DNA of 64,000 nucleotides from Rhizobium rhizogenes (GTDB taxonomy: Bacteria; Pseudomonadota; Alphaproteobacteria; Rhizobiales; Rhizobiaceae), in assembly GCF_002005205.3 (NCBI RefSeq), contig NZ_CP019702.2, positions 1,051,001-1,115,000 of the forward strand, in the 5' to 3' direction. The position numbers and the translations under genes are program-made. Shown one piece after another: positions 44,853-55,600 of this stretch (positions are counted from its first letter, which is position 1; every line of letters begins with the position of its first letter). Below the pieces are notes generated by a model. It was not told where the DNA came from and searched no databases. It saw only the letters and a list, made by a program, of their open reading frames with translations.

Positions 44853-45842
44853 ATGACGAGAGTTGTACGTTTCCATGAATATGGCGAGCCCGACGTTCTC
44901 CAGATAGACGACATCGAAGTTTCCGTTCCGGCTGATGACGAGGTGCAGATCGCGGTCAAAGCCATCGGCCTTAACCGCGCAGAGGTGATGTTTCGCCGCC
45001 ATGCATATCTGCAGGAGGCAGAATTTCCCTCGAAGCTCGGTTACGAAGCCGCCGGCACCATCGCGGCCATCGGATGTGGAGTCACGGACTTTGCGGAAGG
45101 CGATATTGTGAGCGTAATCCCTACCCTCGACATGGCGCGATGGGGCACCTACGGCGAACTCATCAATGTACCGGCTCGTCACGCCGTGAAGCATCCGGAG
45201 AATCTCTCATTCGAACAGGCAGCCGCATCCTGGATGCAATATGTGACGGCGTGGGGCGCGCTGATTGAACAGGCAAGACTATCTGCCGGCGAATTTGTGA
45301 TCATCTCGGCGGCATCGAGCAGTGTCGGCATTGCCGCATTTCAAATTGCCCGCAGTGTCGGTGCCACCGTGATCGCAACAACGCGCACGAGCGCCAAGTC
45401 GAAAGCCCTGCTTGACGCGGGCGCGCATCACGTCGTTGCGACAGCAGAAGAAGACCTCAGCGCGCGCGTAGCCGCTATCACCAATGGCAAAGGTGCGCGC
45501 GTTGTGTTCGATCCAATCGGCGGCCCGGCAATCGCCCAGCTTGCCGATTGCATGGCGGTTGGTGGCATATTGCTTGAATACGGTGCACTCAGCGCCGACG
45601 AAGGTTCGTTCCCGCAATTTGCTGTTCTTGGCAAAAGCCTGACGCTGAAAGGCTATCTCTATACCGAGATTGTCTCCGACAACGCGACCCTTGCCCGCGC
45701 GAAGGCCTTCATCAACGATGGGCTGCGATCCGGTGCTCTCGACCCGCTAATCTCTCGCACTTTCGCGTTCGATGATATCCGGGAGGCAACCCGTTTTCTG
45801 GAAAGCAATGAGCAGATCGGCAAGATTGTCGTTTCTCTTTAA
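44853..45842 (+). CDS. Zinc-type alcohol dehydrogenase-like quinone oxidoreductase
   Basis: 329 residues from ATG 44853 with AAGGAG upstream; two upstream in-frame Met codons lack good sites. Medium-chain reductase without the zinc-ligand cysteines: 'VVRFHEYGEPDVLQIDDIEV', 'GLNRAEVMFRRHAYL', 'LGYEAAGTIAAIG', nucleotide motif 'VIISAASSSVGIAAFQIARSVGATVIATTRT'. It resembles NADPH:quinone reductases and enoyl-thioester-like reductases of the QOR group. Probably induced via the divergent HxlR protein in response to an electrophile. Confidence 0.88.
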   Translation: MTRVVRFHEYGEPDVLQIDDIEVSVPADDEVQIAVKAIGLNRAEVMFRRHAYLQEAEFPSKLGYEAAGTIAAIGCGVTDFAEGDIVSVIPTLDMARWGTYGELINVPARHAVKHPENLSFEQAAASWMQYVTAWGALIEQARLSAGEFVIISAASSSVGIAAFQIARSVGATVIATTRTSAKSKALLDAGAHHVVATAEEDLSARVAAITNGKGARVVFDPIGGPAIAQLADCMAVGGILLEYGALSADEGSFPQFAVLGKSLTLKGYLYTEIVSDNATLARAKAFINDGLRSGALDPLISRTFAFDDIREATRFLESNEQIGKIVVSL

Positions 45843-45964
45843 CTTCAGGAAATCACTGAACCTTGGCTCGGCTCCCGCTGATTTTTCCGAATTGGCGGGA
45901 GCTGTTTCGGTCGCCTGTAGTCCCACCGGAGCAACCCATTTCTATCTTTTTGTACCGACTGCAG

Positions 45965-46468
45965 TCATAATAATTCGGTCGGGCGTAACCTGCGAAATAA
46001 CAAACGGTTTCGATCAGGAAGATGGCGGTCCAGCACGAAATCGGCCTTCTCCAAAACTCTTTTCGAGCCGCCATTATCTGGATGCGCCATCGCCCAGACT
46101 TGCGGCAGCTTGAGCTGATGATCTGAAAAAGCCAATGCTGCGCGAACAAGCTCGGAAGCATAACCCTTTCCCCAAACCTCTGGCCGGAAGTAATACCCTA
46201 TTTCGAAACCCCAGCCTGGATCAAAAGGGTCTTCATACAGGCCGCCCCACCCTATGATGCGGCCGTCTTCACGGTGCACCACCGCCCATGGCGCACAGCC
46301 ATCACGGCGTCTTCGCCACTCATGGACCATTACCCGTCGCTGGCACTCCCGAAGCGATTTATCGCGATGGGTATGCTGCATTGCAACAGGGTCTCCAAGA
46401 AATTCAAATAGCTCGGGAATGTCGGCCTTGCGTGATCGACGTAGGATCAATCGTTCAGTTTCCAGCAT
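45965..46468 (-). CDS. GNAT-family N-acetyltransferase (RimJ/RimL-like)
   Basis: 167 residues from ATG 46468, which has GGAGG upstream; the longer frame starts without a site. The opening 'LETERLILRRSRKADIPELFEFLGDPVAMQHTH' and acetyl-CoA segment 'GYYFRPEVWGKGYASELVRAALAF' with 'VWAMAHPDNGGSKRVLEKADF' are standard for this family, which acetylates protein N-termini, small amines or antibiotics. Substrate not predictable. Stands alone, with no operon partners. Confidence 0.87.
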   Translation of the reverse strand: MLETERLILRRSRKADIPELFEFLGDPVAMQHTHRDKSLRECQRRVMVHEWRRRRDGCAPWAVVHREDGRIIGWGGLYEDPFDPGWGFEIGYYFRPEVWGKGYASELVRAALAFSDHQLKLPQVWAMAHPDNGGSKRVLEKADFVLDRHLPDRNRLLFRRLRPTELL

Positions 46469-46695
46469 GATTGCAGCCTCCAACATCTTCCGACTCAATG
46501 ATCGGAAGAACATCGTAAGTGCAAAGTCTACGTCAACTGATTTCCCGTTGGCTCATACCGCTTAGGGCCGGTTCAAGATGTCTGCTTATGTGGAATCGCG
46601 ATGCCCCTGTCGGTGCATACGCTCAATCATCAGGTCATTGCAGGCGGCAGCCGGCCTAGACAGAACTTCCGGTGATCGTCAAAAGCCTGGCCCGA

Positions 46696-47220
46696 TCACC
46701 GTTTCTCGCTGATATACAGATAACGATCGACAAGGATTTCACTTTTCCCAAGCCGTTTCTGATAGACTTCCCTTCTTTCATGCACCCGCTGCGCGACTTT
46801 TTGCGAGGGCATGTTTTCGGGACTTGTGATGCTGACCACTCTGCGCAAACCGAGGCTGTGAAATGCGTGGTCCCGGCAGGCAAGTGCCGCCTCGGTCGCC
46901 AGACCCTTTCCCCAAAAGTCGCGCCACAAGTGATATCCTATTTCGGGCTCGAGACCCGCAGGGGTTTCCTGTAGGGTAATTCCACAATCCCCGATGACCT
47001 CCCCGGAGGCTGCATCGACGACGGCCCAAAGGCCGAAGCCATGCCGATTGTAGCTATCGAATGCGAGCTTGTGAAACCACGCATCGGTTTCCGAGGCTGA
47101 CTTGGTGCCCGGATAAAACTGCATGCATATCGGATCGGCATAAATCCTCCCGAGCGAGACCAGATCGGCTTCTTCGATCCTGCGTAAATGCAGCCGTTCC
47201 GTCCTTGCAATAATTGACAA
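46696..47220 (-). CDS. GNAT-family N-acetyltransferase (RimJ/RimL-like)
   Basis: 174 residues if the TTG at 47220 is the start, which is preceded by GAAGGAG eight bases away; an ATG at 47235 has no ribosome site. 'ARTERLHLRRIEEADLVSLGRIYADP', 'GYHLWRDFWGKGLATEAALACRDHAF' and 'SITSPENMPSQKVAQR' identify the family and the acetyl-CoA pyrophosphate loop. It is distinct from the acetyltransferase encoded just downstream but of the same subfamily. No function beyond the family is evident. Confidence 0.85.
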   Translation of the reverse strand: MSIIARTERLHLRRIEEADLVSLGRIYADPICMQFYPGTKSASETDAWFHKLAFDSYNRHGFGLWAVVDAASGEVIGDCGITLQETPAGLEPEIGYHLWRDFWGKGLATEAALACRDHAFHSLGLRRVVSITSPENMPSQKVAQRVHERREVYQKRLGKSEILVDRYLYISEKR

Positions 47221-47443
47221 GCTACACTCCTTCATTTCGCGGCATTTTGTGTTCCACAGCCCACGGATCAACGTGACGCTGACCAGATTGCTCAACCGAC
47301 ACTCTTCTTCCGCGCCTCACACAAGTGGCTCGGCGGAAGCCGCACGTTATTCGCCCTCGGCGGCAAGGCCGCTCATATGGCTTAACCCACCAGACAGTTG
47401 ATCGGGACGGATACCTCTGCCAGTCTTCGCCCGGACCATTTGA

Positions 47444-48616
<1,173 letters not shown>

Positions 48617-48676
48617 TTTCGTGCATCGATTGGTTTAGGAAGCGGCCTTCTCTGGCGAGCCTGGGCGATACCTGGG

Positions 48677-48913
48677 GTGGCAACCGCGCTGCTTTGGGGT
48701 ATCGTCACGGTTCAGGCAGCAAGAGAGACTGCGGTAAGGGCCTTGAGTGGCTTTATGGCGTTGTGGCTCGCGTTCATGGTCGGCGGCTTCTGGTTCGGAT
48801 ACTGGATCAAACAGGGAGCAATTCATCAGGTTCACATGACCCTGTTGATCATCAGTATTCTCTCCACAGGATATGTTGCCAACCGGCTGCTGGAACAGCC
48901 ACGGCCCGAATAA
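48677..48913 (+). CDS. Small membrane protein or N-terminally lost gene remnant
   Basis: The frame encodes 78 residues from GTG 48677, with two clear hydrophobic helices ('RALSGFMALWLAFMVGGFWFGYW' and 'VHMTLLIISILSTGYVANRLL'). It remains open upstream to 48617 without an ATG ('GLLWRAWAIPGVATALLWG'). No ribosome site precedes the GTG. It is either a short membrane protein with an unusual start or the surviving part of a longer one. Family not recognised. Situated between the esterase and MerR genes. Confidence 0.4.
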   Translation: MATALLWGIVTVQAARETAVRALSGFMALWLAFMVGGFWFGYWIKQGAIHQVHMTLLIISILSTGYVANRLLEQPRPE

Positions 48914-48958
48914 TCGATTTGAGCCATTGAGCGAAACAGGCAAAAGAGTTAAAGCTTC

Positions 48959-48972
48959 CGTCAGGTGTAGAT
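48959..48972. promoter_or_regulatory. 14-bp motif shared with the MFS promoter (copy 1, before merR-type gene)
   Basis: CGTCAGGTGTAGAT lies 23 bp before the MerR-type gene's start. Its exact reverse complement occurs at 49414-49427 before the MFS gene, and nowhere else noticed. A sequence repeated upstream of a regulator and of its presumed target is likely its operator. Confidence 0.5.
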
Positions 48973-48994
48973 ATAACGCACGAAGGACCGGACA

Positions 48995-49381
48995 TTGCCC
49001 TATAAGATGCAGATTGGCGAACTGGCGGCACGCGCGCATGTCAGCCACCGTACAATCCACTATTACGAACGGATAGGACTTTTGGCCCCCACCGAGCGGG
49101 AAGGAGCCGGCTATCGCTATTACGATGAGACGGCGGTCAAGCGTCTGGAAAAAATCGCAGTTCTGAAAAGCCTCGGCCTCAGTCTCGATGAGATCGCCAG
49201 TGTCATCGATCTGTATTTCTCAGACGGGACCGGTATTCGTGGAAAGACAAAAGTTCTGGAAATTCTCGAAGGGCAACTGACGAAAACAAACGCTCAACTC
49301 GTAGAACTCAGCTCGTTCAAAACCGATCTTGAAGCGAATATCGAGCGAATGAAGATGTTGATAGCGCAGGCCCGTACCTAA
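48995..49381 (+). CDS. MerR-family transcriptional regulator
   Basis: 128 residues from TTG 48995, preceded by GAAGGA; the ATG four codons on is an alternative. N-terminal HTH 'MQIGELAARAHVSHRTIHYYERIGLLAPTEREGAGYRYYDETAVKRLEKIAVLKSLGLSLDEIASVIDLYF', then a coiled dimerisation helix ('LEGQLTKTNAQLVELSSFKTDLEANIERM'). No Cys cluster for metals is present, so a small-molecule or drug signal is more likely. It precedes and probably controls the MFS exporter. Confidence 0.88.
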   Translation: MPYKMQIGELAARAHVSHRTIHYYERIGLLAPTEREGAGYRYYDETAVKRLEKIAVLKSLGLSLDEIASVIDLYFSDGTGIRGKTKVLEILEGQLTKTNAQLVELSSFKTDLEANIERMKMLIAQART

Positions 49382-49413
49382 TCAAGTCAATGGCTAGAAT
49401 AGCTAGCGCTTAA

Positions 49414-49427
49414 ATCTACACCTGACG
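49414..49427. promoter_or_regulatory. 14-bp motif shared with the merR promoter (copy 2, before MFS gene)
   Basis: ATCTACACCTGACG is the reverse complement of the motif at 48959-48972. It is bracketed by CTTAA at 49409-49413 and TTAAG at 49428-49432, forming a 24-bp partial dyad 42 bp before the MFS start. MerR proteins bind such dyads in promoters with long spacers. Confidence 0.5.
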
Positions 49428-49473
49428 TTAAGTTTATTTTTATGGTAGACAGCCCCAAATCGGAGTTCAAGTT

Positions 49474-50625
49474 ATGACAGTCCGACACGCCAGCCTTCTC
49501 ATACTCCTGATGTCATGCGGTTTTCTGGTCGTTGGCCAGCTCTATGTGACGATACCGCTTGTGGCCGATATCGCAGGCCGGTTCGGTATCACGCCAGCGA
49601 ACGCTGTCCTGTCCGGTTCGGCCTTCGGATTCGCTTATGCGGCCGGTTTTCTGATCTTTGGATCGCTGTCCGATCGCTATGGGCGCAAGAGGGTTATTCT
49701 GGCAGGTCTCATTGCAACGGCCGTGGCAACATTTCTGGTAGGGTTGGCGCCGAATTTCGCCATGTTGTTGAGCGCTCGCGCAATTCAGGGCTTTGCCGCC
49801 TCAACATTTCCACCAGCCGCATTGTCGTTGGTAGCCGAAGAGCTGCCGCCGCAACATCGGCCCCTGGGCGTCTCGCTGATGAGTTTCGCCTTCCTCGGCG
49901 CGGCACCCCTTGCGCAGTTCTTCGCCGCGCGATCGGGCGGTGGTCTGCCAATAATCATGTTTGAACTAAGTCCTTTCTACCTGATCGGCGCCGTTGGATT
50001 GCTCTTTGCCGCAAGGAGTGGTGGCAATGCCCAAACAGCGCAAACGAGGAACTCGGAATCCCGATTGATACAGTTGCTGCGCGATCCTCTCATTGTGTCC
50101 GGATGGGCGGCGGCGATTACGGTGCTGTTCGGTTTTGTCGTGTTCCATGCTGGCGCTCAGGCGCTTGGCGGCGAGGCCGGTATTGACCTTCAGACACTCC
50201 GCCTGATCGGGTTACCGCCCCTGCTTCTGGCTTTCGCGGCTGCTCCGATGACGCGGCGCTTTGGCCCCATGCTGACGGCACGTTTGGGCTTGATCATCGC
50301 AGCGTTAGCCCTTGTGGTCGCCGCAGTTGGCGGAGTGGTGGCATTGACTGCTGCTTCGGTAGTCCTGTCGGGCGGTGTGGCTCTGGCCGTGCCGGGACTG
50401 ATCGCCACGGTCGCGGGGCGAGCCACGAACGTTAACCGCGGGCTGGCGCTCGCCATCTACAGCTTCTGTCTGTTTCTCGGTGCGAGCTTCGCGCCGCCCG
50501 TCACGCAGTCGCTCGTCGGCTTCGGCTTGTTGCCACTTTGGCTCCTGCCTGCCGGACTTCTGCTCACAGCCGCTATCGGCATCACCACCACGAACCGCCG
50601 TCCACAAACCGCAACTCAGCATTGA
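49474..50625 (+). CDS. MFS transporter (multidrug efflux-like)
   Basis: 383 residues, about 12 hydrophobic helices. The family motif in loop 2-3 is 'GSLSDRYGRKRVILAGLIATA', and helix 1 has 'LILLMSCGFLVVGQLYVTIPLVADIAGRFGI'. Helix 5 has 'LGVSLMSFAFLGAAPLAQFFAAR'. These resemble the YnfM/AraJ/Bcr-type exporters. It follows a MerR-family gene and the shared 14-bp motif, implying inducible efflux of a small toxic molecule. The next gene begins 14 bp after its stop. Confidence 0.87.
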   Translation: MTVRHASLLILLMSCGFLVVGQLYVTIPLVADIAGRFGITPANAVLSGSAFGFAYAAGFLIFGSLSDRYGRKRVILAGLIATAVATFLVGLAPNFAMLLSARAIQGFAASTFPPAALSLVAEELPPQHRPLGVSLMSFAFLGAAPLAQFFAARSGGGLPIIMFELSPFYLIGAVGLLFAARSGGNAQTAQTRNSESRLIQLLRDPLIVSGWAAAITVLFGFVVFHAGAQALGGEAGIDLQTLRLIGLPPLLLAFAAAPMTRRFGPMLTARLGLIIAALALVVAAVGGVVALTAASVVLSGGVALAVPGLIATVAGRATNVNRGLALAIYSFCLFLGASFAPPVTQSLVGFGLLPLWLLPAGLLLTAAIGITTTNRRPQTATQH

Positions 50626-50639
50626 AAGAGGAGATTGTT

Positions 50640-51326
50640 ATGCCCCGTACCCTGTCAGCGATAACCGCCACCGTCCTCGGTCTCATTGCCGGTAGCGCCG
50701 CCACCTCCCTGGCGGATACGAAGAAAGGAAATGCCATGACCGTCGCAAGTCCCGTAATCGAATCTGCCGATGCCATCGTCGCCAAGATCATACCAGCCGG
50801 TTACGCTGAAATCGCACAACGACGCGTGACGGTAGACGGCGAAGGCGCGCAGCTTGTCCGCTACGAAAGGGCTGACCGCCGTAACGCCGACCTTGGAGGC
50901 GAGCACTTCAGCGTCGTCGTTGCAGACGATGGCCGCCTGAAAGGCTTCACCCGCATGGACCTTAATCTGGTCGGTGGCCGCTTGCCGTCACGGGAAGACA
51001 CCCAGAAGATCGCCATGGATTTCCTGCGATCCTCCGCGCCGGACCTCCTGCCGGGAATGAAAATCAGCTGGATCGAACCGCATGACGAACCACTACGCGC
51101 CACGCGTAACGGGCGCACCGAGAACCTCACTCTCACCGGTATGAAAGTGAAGATGCGCAACAGTGTCGATGGCCGCTGGATGTGGGTGATCGTCGGAGCC
51201 GACCGCAAAGTCATGGTGTTCGAGCGCGATATTGTCTGGGTGACATTTCCGGGCCACCGCAAGACCGAAAAATGGCTGCATGATTCCTGGTTGGCTGAAC
51301 AGGGACACAAGGTTCGTCCTTCCTGA
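50640..51326 (+). CDS. Secreted protein of unknown function
   Basis: 228 residues from ATG 50640, with AGGAG seven bases upstream. Signal peptide 'PRTLSAITATVLGLIAGSAATSLAD', then a domain of mixed alpha/beta character with 'AEIAQRRVTVDGEGAQLVRYERADR', 'FSVVVADDGRLKGFTRMDLNLVGGRLPSREDTQKIAMDFLRSSAPDLL' and a Trp-rich end 'VWVTFPGHRKTEKWLHDSWLAEQG'. The alternation of an 'open' strand and helix is reminiscent of YcdB/PepSY-like repeats, but I do not recognise a firm family. Cotranscribed with the MFS gene (14 bp gap), so it may assist the same response. Confidence 0.7.
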   Translation: MPRTLSAITATVLGLIAGSAATSLADTKKGNAMTVASPVIESADAIVAKIIPAGYAEIAQRRVTVDGEGAQLVRYERADRRNADLGGEHFSVVVADDGRLKGFTRMDLNLVGGRLPSREDTQKIAMDFLRSSAPDLLPGMKISWIEPHDEPLRATRNGRTENLTLTGMKVKMRNSVDGRWMWVIVGADRKVMVFERDIVWVTFPGHRKTEKWLHDSWLAEQGHKVRPS

Positions 51327-51353
51327 AAGATACAGAAGAAAGGAATACTGGAG

Positions 51354-51760
51354 ATGGGTGCAATCGTTGTTGTAGGTGCCGCCCGAACGCCGGTAGGAGC
51401 GTTCAACGGGGCCTTTGCGAGCGTTGCTGCGCATGAATTGGGTGCTGTGGCTATCCGAGAAGCCTTGGCTCGAGCGCATGTCGAAGGCGCGGAGGTGGAC
51501 GAAGTGATCCTTGGCCAGATCCTTACAGCCGGACAGGGGCAAAACCCGGCGCGTCAAGCCTCGATGGCCGCGGGTTGCCCGGCTGAGACCACAGCCTGGG
51601 GACTCAACCAGCTATGCGGCTCAGGCCTTCGTGCCATCGCGCTTGGCCTGCAACAGATCAGGAATGGTGATCCCGGATCGTGGTGGCGGGTGGACAGGAA
51701 GGGACCGCGCCAAGTTCGTTGGTGAAACAAATAAATTTGGTCAGTGGAATGCCAAATATT
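51354..51760 (+). pseudogene. Truncated, frameshifted acetyl-CoA acetyltransferase (thiolase)
   Basis: The first ~112 residues are a normal thiolase N-terminus: 'MGAIVVVGAARTPVGAFNGAFASV', 'VDEVILGQILTAGQGQNPARQASMAAGCP', and catalytic C88 in 'NQLCGSGLRAIALGLQQIRNGD'. At about 51675 the frame breaks: the family motif VVAGGQE continues in another frame (51679-51700) and is then lost at about 51720, where the sequence becomes AT-rich. The remaining two thirds of the ~390-residue enzyme, including the His and second Cys of the active site, are absent. Nonfunctional. Confidence 0.85.
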
Positions 51761-51774
51761 TATCAAAAACAATC

Positions 51775-51912
51775 ATGTATAAGAGATTAAAGAGGTATCT
51801 TATGCGTGATTTTATCACCGAAGACGCCATCTTTAAGTACCTCACAGAACAAATAGATGATTTGATACCCTTGGTAAGTTTTGCCCACCAAGCGAGCGGG
51901 TTGCCTTTTTGA
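51775..51912 (+). other. AT-rich foreign patch with a 45-codon frame
   Basis: From about 51722 to 51930 the base composition is markedly AT-richer than the flanking genes. A frame from ATG 51775 gives a 45-residue peptide with 'RYLMRDFITEDAIFKYLTEQID' that I do not recognise. It lies exactly where the thiolase gene is cut, so it may be the end of inserted DNA from another source. No transposase or terminal repeats were found. Confidence 0.35.
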
Positions 51913-51929
51913 AATAGCTTTTGGAAATG

Positions 51930-52280
51930 GTTCATGCGGCAGTAAAACAAATCTGCGCCGTCAATCCAAAGCTGAAACCGACGCTTGCCAATTCAAGAAT
52001 GAAGATACTGTCCGGATATCCCGGTTTCGCCGGATCGGCTTTCCAGTTCGGTGCTATGAACTGCTGCAATGCAATGCGCCCCTTGCGCCTGCTTTACCGC
52101 ACTGAAACTGCTTGGCAATATTGGTGTTGTCGACAGCGGCGGGGTTGTGCAGTAGTTCACCTTCAGACGTGCCGGTGTTGTCCCCAGACATAAAGCGACA
52201 AGGCCGTAAACGACGAGCGGTAGCGCACTTTCAATACCACGGGCCAATCGGCCCGGGCTGTAACGAAAATATCGTGACAT
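51930..52280 (-). pseudogene. Degraded minus-strand coding debris, proximal part
   Basis: A gene appears to start at ATG 52280 with GAGG upstream ('SRYFRYSPGRLARGIESALPLVVYGLVALCLG', a hydrophobic segment). Coding-like sequence then hops frames: 'SEGELLHNPAAVDNTNIAKQF' in one frame (52054-52191 is an independent 45-codon frame), then 'IAPNWKADPAKPGYPDSIF' and 'GFSFGLTAQICFTAA' in another, down to about 51937. The pattern suggests a frameshifted old gene of about 110 residues. Family not recognised. Confidence 0.45.
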
Positions 52281-52289
52281 GTGCCGCCC

Positions 52290-52600
52290 TCACACAACAA
52301 GCAGAAAGGCTGCAGGTAGTGTGTAGGTCTCGTCCGCGCCTTCCACCGAAATCTGCAAGGTCCGGGAACCCGAATGGGTAAGTGCCGGCACAACCATGTC
52401 GAAATGGACGGCTGTGCAGTTGCTCGGATAGCTGGTGCCGGGAACGGCATAAGTCACCTTATTGAGGTGACGGTGGCCTTGAACGCTGTGTCAACGGCCG
52501 TTCCCACGGCATTAAGAACGCAAACTGTCACAGTTTGATTGGACAATACGCCTGTCGTGGTCACCAGTTGACATTTTTGATCATCCAGATCAAGCAGACC
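52290..52600 (-). pseudogene. Degraded minus-strand coding debris, distal part
   Basis: Coding-like sequence 'LVTTTGVLSNQTVTVCVLNAVGTAVDTAFKATVTS' ends at a stop near 52454. It continues, shifted by one frame, as 'NKVTYAVPGTSYPSNCTAVHFDMVVPALTHSGSRTLQISVEGADETYTLPAAFLLVV' to a stop at 52290. The Thr/Val-rich beta-strand composition is like a pilus, phage tail or cell-surface protein. No confident family. Ends 9 bp before the next coding debris, as in an old operon. Confidence 0.5.
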
Positions 52601-52643
52601 ATGCGGACGGCAAGCGTTGATGACCGTCCGTATGGATTGAGAC

Positions 52644-55600
52644 TCAGGCCGCGTCCAAGGACAGCTGTGAAGACAGTGCGATCTTCTTGGCGGCAACGAA
52701 ATCCACCTTGCCGGAACCCAGGACCGGCACGACGCCGACATTGACCTCGGCGGGCACCATCATATCCATCGCACCCTTGGCCTTGGCAAAGATTGCGAAG
52801 TCGGTGCGCGTGGCATTGGGTGCGTCGGTCAACAGGATCAGACGCTCGCCTTTCTTGGCGTCCGGCACGGCAGAGACAACCGAAAGGCTGCCCGGCCAAA
52901 GCTGGCCCGCCAGGGCTTCCACTGCCGCGAGCGAAACCATTTCGCCGCCGATCTTGGCAAAGCGCTTGGCGCGCCCGCGAATGGTGACGAAACCATCCTC
53001 GTCGATAGTGACGATATCACCCGTGTCGTGCCAACCCTCTTCCAGCGGCTCGATCACGCCGGGATTTTCGGCCCTGAGATAGCCAGCCATCACATTGGGA
53101 CCGCGAATGAACAGGCGGCCGCCTTGATCGATACCGGGAACCGGTTCGAGCTTCCATTCCATACCCGGCATGATCTTGCCGACAGTACCGGAGCGATTGA
53201 ACATGGGCGTGTTCAGCGAGATCACCGGCGCGGTTTCGGTGACGCCGTAACCTTCCAGAATGCGCAGGCCGAACTTTTCCATATAGCTTTCGCGGGTCGA
53301 CGGCTTGACCGGTTCAGCACCCGAAAAGATGTAGCGGATCGAGCGGAAATCATAGGGATGCGCCGTGCGGGCATACCCGTTCAAAAACGTGTCGGTGCCG
53401 AAGATGATGGTGGCATTAGACGTGTAGATCAACTCCGGCACGATACGGTAATGCAGCGGCGACGGGTAAAAATAGACCGGCACGCCAGCGACCAGCGGCA
53501 GAACGGTGCCGGCGGTCAGCCCGAAGGAGTGGAACACCGGCAGGATATTGAAAACCTTGTCACCGGAATGGAAGTCGATGCGCGATGCCGCCTGCGCGGT
53601 ATTCGACAGGATGTTGCGGTGGGTCAGCACAACCCCCTTCGGCGCGCCTTCCGAACCGGAGGTGAAGAGGATGACCGCGGTGTCATCCGCCTTCTGTTTC
53701 ACCAAGGGCCTGTAGCGGTGCAACAGCCCCTTCAATTTTTCGAAGAGCGTAACCGTCTGACGCAGATCGTCCAGCCAGACGAAAGTCACGTCCTTTTCGA
53801 GCTCGGCAATGATCGGTGCAAGCTTACCCTGTGTCACGAAGGCGCGCGAGCACAGGACATGCTTGATCTCAGCCGCCTTGCAGGCCGACACGATGTTGGC
53901 GGCACCGGCGGTGAAATTGAGCATAGCCGGAACCTTGCCCGCGGACATGACGCCGAGCAGGGTGGCGGCAGTGCCGTTGGCATTTGGCAGCATCACGCCA
54001 AGCGTCTTTTCATTCGGGAACATCACCTTGAACCTGGCGCCCAGAACGGCGGCGCCGGTGAGCAGCTTGCCATAGGACAAGGAGCCGCCGATCGGGTCTT
54101 CCACCGCGAGCTTGCTGCCGCCCCTATCCCGTGCCGTCTCGATGATACGTTCCAGCACGGTAAGATCGGTATTGGTGGTCCTGAACATAAGCGACGACAT
54201 GATCCTGTAGAGCGCCGCACCGGCCGCCACGCGCCGCTTGCGGCCCTTGAGATCGGCAGGAACTTCGAGCCGCACCGGTTCAAGGATCGTCACCTTGACC
54301 TTGGGGAACAGGCGCAGACGCACCTGCCCGGCGAAAAGTCGGGAGAAATAGCTCTTTTCCAGACCATCGATACGGACGGGCACGATCATTGAGCCGGTCT
54401 TGTCGGCCACCATGGCGGCACCGTCATAGACCTTCATAAGCGTGCCGGTGACCGTCAGGCGACCTTCCGGGAAAATACCGATCGCATTGCCGTCCTGAGC
54501 CACCTTTATAAGCGAGCGGGTCGCCATCGGCTTGGTCGGATCGAGCGGCAGGAATTTGCACATTTTCAGGAACGGGCGCACCCACCACGCCTGGGCGATC
54601 TTGTAATCGACGGCAAAGACAGGCTCCTCGTCGGTGATGGCGAGCGCCAACGCGCCGTCGAGAAAACTGACATGGTTGAGCGCGATGATCGGAGCACGGC
54701 CGGCCTTGCGGATGTTTTCCAGACCCTCGACTTCCAGCCGCATGAAGGCGCGGAAGAGGATCGAGATGAAATCGCGGAAAGCATTGGTCGGCAGCGTCTT
54801 CAGCATCAGCCAGGCAACGCCGATATTGATAACGGACAGGCCGAGTATGATCAGCGGAACCGACATGCCGACGGCCTGCAGGACAGCGACGAGCGCCAGA
54901 CCGACGGTGATGAACAGGGCCGACAGGACATTGGCGCCGCCGATGACGCGGGCACGGCGTTTTTCATCCGCCCAGGTCTGCATGGCCGCAAAGGTCGGCA
55001 CGGCGAGAAAAGCGCCGCCGATCGCCATGCCTGCGAGATCGATTGCCACGCGAATGGTTTTCGGTCCGGCGAAGAAGGCGGAAATCGTCTCCGCATGCGA
55101 AGTGGACTTCAGGCCCCAGAGATTCCAGGCGAGATCCATACCGAACAGCGCGACGATGGCAAGGCCCACGGGTGCCGGCAACAGAACGACGCGACCGGCC
55201 GACATCCAACCGGCAATGGCGGAACCGACAGCAATCGAGACCGCGAAGATTCCCAGATAGGCCGGCACGACCAGTTCGGAGCCGCCGAGGATTTCACTGA
55301 CCATGATGGGCAACATCGACATGATGAAAGCGCCGACGAACCAGAACCAGCAATTCATCAGGGCGGAGCGCCACACACGGGTGTCCTCGCGCAGTTCCCT
55401 TACCAGTGTCATGCTGGACCGCAGCACGTTTGTGTCGATCACCAGAGAAGGTTCCTTTGCACCGATGCGCGGGATCATGCGGGCCGACCCCCAGCAGAGA
55501 ACCGACAGAACCATCATCATCGGCCCGAATATCCAGATGGTGTCGCCTTTGGAAAAGGCGAGTGCGGCCACGATCGTGCCGGTCAGGATGGCGATGAAAG

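Noticed and set aside
51720..52640. Insertion sequence at the broken thiolase
   Set aside because: No transposase motif, terminal inverted repeat or target duplication could be found, so no mobile element was called.
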